DNA of 9,875 nt, taken from Chitinophagaceae bacterium (GTDB taxonomy: Bacteria > Bacteroidota > Bacteroidia > Chitinophagales > Chitinophagaceae). Positions 6,838 to 9,875 of this stretch are shown in pieces. Position 1 is the stretch's first letter, and the number at the start of each line of letters is the position of its first letter. The stretch lies in contig JAJTCI010000064.1 of NCBI GenBank assembly GCA_021323155.1, positions 1-9,875 on the forward strand, in the 5' to 3' direction. The notes under the pieces are model-generated. The model saw only the letters and a program-made list of their open reading frames with translations. It searched no databases and was not told the DNA's origin. The position numbers were made by a program, and so were the translations under genes.

Positions 6838-7608
6838 ATGAGGATCATTTCTTATAACGTCAATGGTATCCGTTCCGCTATTACAAAGGGATTTATCGAC
6901 TGGCTCAAGACCGACCCGGCTGATGTAATATGTCTACAGGAAGTAAAAGCTGAGCAGGGACAGGTAGATGTGGCTCCCCTGAATGAACTGGGTTTTGAAG
7001 TGTACTGGTTCGCGGCGCAGAAGAAAGGGTACAGCGGTGTGGCGGTGCTAACGAAAGTAGATCCTGATAACGTATTCTATGGAAACGGCATCGAGCAAAG
7101 CGATTATGAAGGAAGGGTACTTCGTCTTGATCTGGGAGAGATCACTTTGCTGAATGTCTATTTCCCGTCGGGCACGATGGGGGACGTTCGCCAGACCTAT
7201 AAATACCAATGGCTGGACGAGTTCCTGCAATACCTTGATGAATTAAAGAAAAGTCGTCCAAAGCTGGTCATCTGCGGCGATTACAACATCGCCCATACCG
7301 ACCTGGACATTCATAACCCAAAAGGGAACCAGAAAACATCGGGCTTTCTTCCCGAAGAGCGTAGCTGGATGACCAAATTCCTCAACAATGGCTACGTGGA
7401 TACTTTCCGGCATATCCATCCTGAAAAAAGAGACAGTTATAGCTGGTGGAGCCGTCGATTCCCTACTGTGCGGGCGCAGAATAAGGGCTGGCGAATCGAT
7501 TATATTACCGCCACCAGCAACCTGAAAGAACAGATCGTGGACGCGCAGATCTATCCCGACATACAGCACAGCGATCATTGTCCTATTTACGTGGAAATAA
7601 AAGCGTGA
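6838..7608 (+). CDS. xth: Exodeoxyribonuclease III / AP endonuclease
   Basis: Base-excision repair nuclease that cuts DNA at abasic sites and removes 3' blocking groups, magnesium dependent; 256 residues, the normal size for the family. It is a single endonuclease/exonuclease/phosphatase domain with all active-site positions: N7 (SYNVNGIRSA), E35 (LQEVKAEQ), Y108 (NVYFPSG), D148 and N150 (CGDYNIAH), D221 (GWRIDYI), and D246-H247 (SDHCP). YSWWSRR (201-207) is the usual DNA-binding loop region. The ATG at 6838 gives the canonical MRIISYNVNGIRS start. The DUF4286 gene follows after 3 bases, so the two are probably one transcript. Confidence 0.96.
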   Translation: MRIISYNVNGIRSAITKGFIDWLKTDPADVICLQEVKAEQGQVDVAPLNELGFEVYWFAAQKKGYSGVAVLTKVDPDNVFYGNGIEQSDYEGRVLRLDLGEITLLNVYFPSGTMGDVRQTYKYQWLDEFLQYLDELKKSRPKLVICGDYNIAHTDLDIHNPKGNQKTSGFLPEERSWMTKFLNNGYVDTFRHIHPEKRDSYSWWSRRFPTVRAQNKGWRIDYITATSNLKEQIVDAQIYPDIQHSDHCPIYVEIKA

Positions 7609-7611
7609 GAC

Positions 7612-7917
7612 ATGTTCATTTACAATGTAACCATCAAAGTTGACGCATCCATCCATGATCAATGGCTGAACTGGATGAAAGAAACACATATCCCCGCTGT
7701 AATGAGTTCCGGGTGTTTTGAAAAGTTCGTCCTGGTGCGGCTACTCGAAACGGACGAAACAGAAGGGCCCACTTACGCGGTACAATACTTCGCTTTGAGC
7801 CGCGCGCAATACAACCGTTACATAGAAATGCATGCTACGCGCCTGAGAAAGGAAAGCAGCGACCAGTGGGGGGAGCGGTTTATCGCTTTCCGCACGTTAA
7901 TGGAAGTTATAGATTAA
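7612..7917 (+). CDS. DUF4286 family protein
   Basis: Small protein of 101 residues recognised as DUF4286, a family found mainly in Bacteroidota with no established function. Visible family features are the start FIYNVTIKV (2-10), HDQWLNWMKETHIPAVM (15-31), the cysteine in SSGCF (32-36), and the end FIAFRTLMEVI (90-100). The pattern of strands and amphipathic helices suggests a ferredoxin-like dimeric alpha/beta barrel, but that is inference. No signal peptide or membrane segment. It starts 3 bases after xth and is probably co-transcribed with it; a functional link to DNA repair is not shown. Confidence 0.85.
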   Translation: MFIYNVTIKVDASIHDQWLNWMKETHIPAVMSSGCFEKFVLVRLLETDETEGPTYAVQYFALSRAQYNRYIEMHATRLRKESSDQWGERFIAFRTLMEVID

Positions 7918-8020
7918 TGCCGGAAACACCGATTCGAAGCAACGGGTTACAGATTATATTTTACACAGGCAAATAAAAGCTCAAGTTTGCACAATTAGCT
8001 GAAATCCTTACCACTGGCGG

Positions 8021-8044
8021 ATTTTAAGGGTAACCCCTTAAAAT
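8021..8044. promoter_or_regulatory. Perfect inverted repeat upstream of the HU promoter
   Basis: ATTTTAAGGG (8021-8030) and CCCTTAAAAT (8035-8044) are exact reverse complements around a TAAC loop. The repeat ends 17 bases before the -33 element of the HU gene. The plus strand continues with A-rich, not T-rich, sequence, so it is a poor terminator for the xth-DUF4286 transcript and may be an operator. A second, weaker inverted repeat, AAATCC (8002-8007) with GGATTT (8019-8024), overlaps it and could serve as the upstream terminator. The rest of the 206-base gap (7918-8123) shows nothing else. Confidence 0.5.
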
Positions 8045-8061
8045 AAATAAGGCCAAATTAT

Positions 8062-8091
8062 TTTGCGGGACTCTAAAAGCGGATAAATTTG
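8062..8091 (+). promoter_or_regulatory. HU gene promoter, Bacteroidota type
   Basis: TTTG (8062-8065), an 18-base spacer, then TAAATTTG (8084-8091): an exact match to the TTTG and TAnnTTTG elements of the Bacteroidota primary sigma factor. Transcription should begin near 8098, giving a leader of about 26 bases. No Shine-Dalgarno sequence precedes the ATG; the leader is A/T-rich (AATAAAATTTTAAA), as is typical of highly translated genes in this phylum. Confidence 0.8.
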
Positions 8092-8123
8092 CTCCTCTGT
8101 AATAAAATTTTAAACATCCCATT

Positions 8124-8393
8124 ATGAACAAAGCTGAATTGGTTGCCCAGTTTGCAGACGAAACAGGCATCACCAAAACCCAGGCTAACGCTGCTTTAGA
8201 TTCTTTCATTGACGCGGTTACCAAAACATTGAAGAAAGGTGACAAAGTGACCCTGGTAGGTTTCGGAACTTTCTCTGTATCTAAAAGGCAGGCGCGTACA
8301 GGCCGCAATCCTCAAACCGGCGAAGCGATCAAGATCAAAGCAAAGAAAGTAGCCCGTTTCAAAGCAGGCAAAGAACTGAGTGGTAAACTCTGA
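8124..8393 (+). CDS. hup: DNA-binding protein HU
   Basis: Histone-like protein of 89 residues that binds and bends DNA as a dimer in the nucleoid. MNKAELVAQFADETGITKTQA at the start is the classic HU helix region, GFGTF (46-50) the hinge motif, and RTGRNPQTGE (58-67) the tip of the DNA-gripping arm with the intercalating proline P63. Length and motifs are standard. It could be an IHF-like paralogue, but in this phylum such short, lysine-rich forms are called HU. It is transcribed alone from a strong promoter and ends in a clear terminator. Confidence 0.95.
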   Translation: MNKAELVAQFADETGITKTQANAALDSFIDAVTKTLKKGDKVTLVGFGTFSVSKRQARTGRNPQTGEAIKIKAKKVARFKAGKELSGKL

Positions 8394-8411
8394 TCCAGAC
8401 ACAAACTCTTT

Positions 8412-8455
8412 AAGTCCCATTAATTCCCCGGAAGACGATGGGATTTTTTATTTTT
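8412..8455 (+). terminator. Rho-independent terminator of the HU gene
   Basis: AAGTCCCAT (8412-8420) pairs with ATGGGATTT (8438-8446), nine pairs with one G-T, and the loop contains a smaller TTC and GAA stem. A long T-tract TTTTTTATTTTT (8444-8455) follows. It lies 19 bases after the HU stop and before the THX gene, so THX depends on read-through or a promoter not clearly visible in 8456-8476. Confidence 0.85.
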
Positions 8456-8476
8456 ACATCCATTTAAATCAATATC

Positions 8477-8590
8477 ATGGGAAGAGGAGACAAAAAAACA
8501 GCAAAAGGAAAACGCTTTAAAGGGTCTTTTGGTAAAAGCAGGCCAGCAACGAAAGGCAAGAAGAAGGTTGCTGTGAAGAAGGAAGATTAG
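8477..8590 (+). CDS. 30S ribosomal protein THX
   Basis: Very short basic protein of 37 residues, starting MGRGDKKTAKGKRFKGSFG and continuing KSRPATKGKKK. This matches the THX (bTHX) family, a peptide that sits in the head of the 30S subunit and stabilises it; MGxGDKKT, the GSFGKSRP segment and the lysine-rich tail are the recognisable parts. The ATG at 8477 follows the HU terminator and the TAG stop is at 8588-8590, where the 16-bp tandem repeats begin. It has no Shine-Dalgarno sequence. Confidence 0.88.
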   Translation: MGRGDKKTAKGKRFKGSFGKSRPATKGKKKVAVKKED

Positions 8591-8636
8591 TTGAGGGGTT
8601 GATCAGTTGAAAGGTTGATTAGTTGATGGGTTGTTG
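8589..8636. repeat. Three 16-bp tandem repeats (AGTTGAnnGGTTGnTn)
   Basis: Units AGTTGAGGGGTTGATC (8589-8604), AGTTGAAAGGTTGATT (8605-8620) and AGTTGATGGGTTGTTG (8621-8636). They fill the entire 48-base gap between the convergent THX and pdxH stop codons, and the first unit contains the last two bases of the THX stop. From memory, GTTGAT-rich spacers are frequent between genes in Bacteroidota genomes, often read as false peptides like INQLTNQ on the other strand. No gene is encoded. Confidence 0.85.
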
Positions 8637-8638
8637 GG

Positions 8639-9280
8639 TTAAGGTGCAAGTCTTGCGATACTCCAACCCTTTTCATTCCTTGTATACAGAATCCTGTCGT
8701 GCAGCCGGCTGGGACGTCCCTGCCAGAATTCAATCTTTTCGGGTTTAACCAGGTATCCGCCCCAGTGCGGTGGACGCGGTATATTTCCATCCTGAAATTT
8801 TTCGGTCAATTCCAGGAATTTGTTTTCAAGGAATTCCCTGTTTTGAACCGGGCGGCTTTGCGGGGAGGTCCATGCCCCTATCTTACTTCCATCCGGCCTT
8901 AAGTTGAAATAGGCGTCGCTTTCAGATGCCGCCACCTGTTCTACAGTACCTTCAATGCGAACCTGGCGCTCCAGTTCCTTCCAGAAAAACAACAGGCAGG
9001 CTTTCGGATTCTCTGATAAGTGAGTGCCTTTAATGCTTTCATAGTTCGTAAAGAAGACGAAGCCCTTTTCGTCATATCCCTTCAACAGCACAATCCTTGC
9101 CAATGGGTGACCATCCTTACCTGCCGTGGCCAATGTCATCGCGTTCGCTTCCGATATTTCACTTTGCAGGGCCTCGTTCCACCACACAGAGAATTGCTGA
9201 ATGGCACCGGGGAGCACTTCGTCCTCGGACAGCGCCTTGAGTTTATAGTCGACCCGCAGGTTGGCGATATCGGTTTGCAT
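8639..9280 (-). CDS. pdxH: Pyridoxamine/pyridoxine 5'-phosphate oxidase
   Basis: FMN enzyme that oxidises pyridoxine or pyridoxamine 5'-phosphate to pyridoxal 5'-phosphate, the last step of vitamin B6 supply and salvage; 213 residues, the usual size. Features in order: N-terminal YKLKALSEDEVLP (12-24); split-barrel core with the FMN contacts RIVLLKGYDEKGFVFFTNYES (from 62) and K84; Q106 and R110; FNLRPDGSKIGAWTSPQS (125-142); the C-terminal dimerisation region with EFWQGRP (184-190), substrate-binding RLHDR (192-196) and terminal RLAP. The family usually has FNSRP; here it is FNLRP, a small deviation. It is transcribed alone, separated from pyrH upstream by a terminator, with its own promoter. 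Confidence 0.95.
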   Translation of the reverse strand: MQTDIANLRVDYKLKALSEDEVLPGAIQQFSVWWNEALQSEISEANAMTLATAGKDGHPLARIVLLKGYDEKGFVFFTNYESIKGTHLSENPKACLLFFWKELERQVRIEGTVEQVAASESDAYFNLRPDGSKIGAWTSPQSRPVQNREFLENKFLELTEKFQDGNIPRPPHWGGYLVKPEKIEFWQGRPSRLHDRILYTRNEKGWSIARLAP

Positions 9281-9309
9281 ACGCAGATTGCTTCTCAGCG
9301 ATTTGTTGT

Positions 9310-9339
9310 CAAATTTATTCTTTCATCCGCAAGGATAAA
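9310..9339 (-). promoter_or_regulatory. Candidate pdxH promoter, Bacteroidota type
   Basis: On the minus strand TAAATTTG (9317-9310) is an exact -7 element. TTTA (9339-9336), 18 bases upstream of it, is a one-mismatch -33 element. Transcription near 9303 would leave a leader of about 23 bases before the pdxH ATG at 9280. Confidence 0.6.
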
Positions 9340-9354
9340 TGACTATCATCATCA

Positions 9355-9386
9355 AAAATAAAAGCGACCCGTGAGGATCGCTTTTT
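9355..9386 (-). terminator. Rho-independent terminator of pyrH
   Basis: AAAAGCGA (9360-9367) pairs with TCGCTTTT (9378-9385), eight pairs, with inner CC and GG extending the stem. Read on the minus strand it is followed by a T-run (TTTTATTTTT), 19 bases past the pyrH stop. It separates pyrH from pdxH. Confidence 0.8.
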
Positions 9387-9404
9387 CTATATAAAGGCAG
9401 TTTT

Positions 9405-9875
9405 TTAACTTACCAATGTGCCTACGTTACTTCCCTGCACTACCTGTAACAGGTTGCCAGGTTTATTCATGTCAAAGACGATGATCGGGAGCTTGTTCTC
9501 CATGCAAAGGGTGAAAGCGGTCATATCCATCACTTTCAGGTTCTTCGAGATGCATTCCTGGAAGCTGATCTTCTCGAAACGTGTTGCCGACTTATCTTTC
9601 TCCGGGTCTGCGGTATAGATGCCATCCACGCGGGTTCCTTTTAAGATCACGTCGGCCTTTATCTCGATCGCCCGTAACGAGCCAGCGGTGTCCGTTGTAA
9701 AATACGGGTTACCGGTCCCTGCGGCGAAAATCACTACGCGGCCTTTCTCGAGGTGGCGGATGGCCCTCCTGCGGATATAGGGCTCAGCTACCTGCTCCAT
9801 CTGGATGGCGCTCTGGAGCCTTGTGTACACGCCAATCTTCTCCAGCATCGCCTGCATGGCCATGCCATTGATCAT
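9405..9875 (-). CDS. pyrH: UMP kinase (uridylate kinase), C-terminal part (5' end outside window)
   Basis: Phosphorylates UMP to UDP with ATP in pyrimidine synthesis; bacterial type, hexameric, of the amino-acid kinase fold. Only the last 156 residues are present; the family is about 235-240 long, so roughly 80 N-terminal residues with the P-loop-like glycine-rich part lie beyond the right edge. The ATG at the edge is an internal methionine (MINGMAMQAMLEK aligns inside the E. coli protein). Diagnostic segments are AGTGNPYFTTDTAG (52-65), the acceptor-binding region; ADVILKGTRVDGIYTADP (74-91), the nucleotide-binding loop; LKVMDMTAFTLC (113-124); and FDMNKPGNL (134-142). It is followed by a clear terminator. 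Confidence 0.96.
   Translation of the reverse strand: MINGMAMQAMLEKIGVYTRLQSAIQMEQVAEPYIRRRAIRHLEKGRVVIFAAGTGNPYFTTDTAGSLRAIEIKADVILKGTRVDGIYTADPEKDKSATRFEKISFQECISKNLKVMDMTAFTLCMENKLPIIVFDMNKPGNLLQVVQGSNVGTLVS

Noticed and set aside
9020..9361. Plus-strand frame of 113 codons over the pdxH start
   Set aside because: Antisense to pdxH and its promoter; no recognisable motif.

Overview
The window looks like a piece of ordinary chromosome from a member of the Bacteroidota, most likely the Chitinophagaceae or a close relative. Four observations support this: a 7TM-free LytS-type kinase fragment that looks like the tail of a Y_Y_Y/propeller sensor paired with a LytTR regulator; promoters of the Bacteroidota type (TTTG, about 19 bases, TAnnTTTG); a ribosomal protein THX and a DUF4286 protein; and GTTGAT-rich spacer repeats. 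This placement is inferred from gene content and signals; no database search was run.

Layout, left to right. Bases 1-1471 hold a two-component pair on the plus strand: the C-terminal end of a membrane histidine kinase (cut by the window edge) overlapping a complete LytTR response regulator. A 369-base gap follows with a direct repeat, a hairpin terminator, a candidate promoter and two mutually exclusive leader hairpins. Bases 1841-5625 encode cobalamin-dependent methionine synthase as two separate genes: a 341-residue homocysteine-methyltransferase module and a 900-residue folate, cobalamin and activation module. Together they are about as long as the single-chain enzyme. A 305-base gene-poor spacer (5626-5930) carries a promoter-like site, a five-copy 11-bp tandem repeat and a strong GC-rich hairpin.

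A LOG-family gene lies on the minus strand (5931-6704), divergent from an exodeoxyribonuclease III gene (6838-7608) that is followed after 3 bases by a DUF4286 gene. Next come an HU gene with a near-perfect Bacteroidota promoter and an upstream inverted repeat, a terminator, and a 37-residue THX gene. Three 16-bp tandem repeats fill the gap to the convergent pdxH (minus). The window ends inside pyrH (minus), which has its own terminator.

Functionally the window is mostly housekeeping: methionine and one-carbon metabolism, nucleotide and cofactor metabolism (pyrH, pdxH, probably LOG), DNA repair and architecture (xth, HU) and a ribosomal protein. I found no mobile element, CRISPR array, tRNA, rRNA or defence system. 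The most interesting material is non-coding: the leader of the split methionine synthase, the 11-bp repeat spacer, the inverted repeat upstream of HU, and the 16-bp repeats between THX and pdxH.
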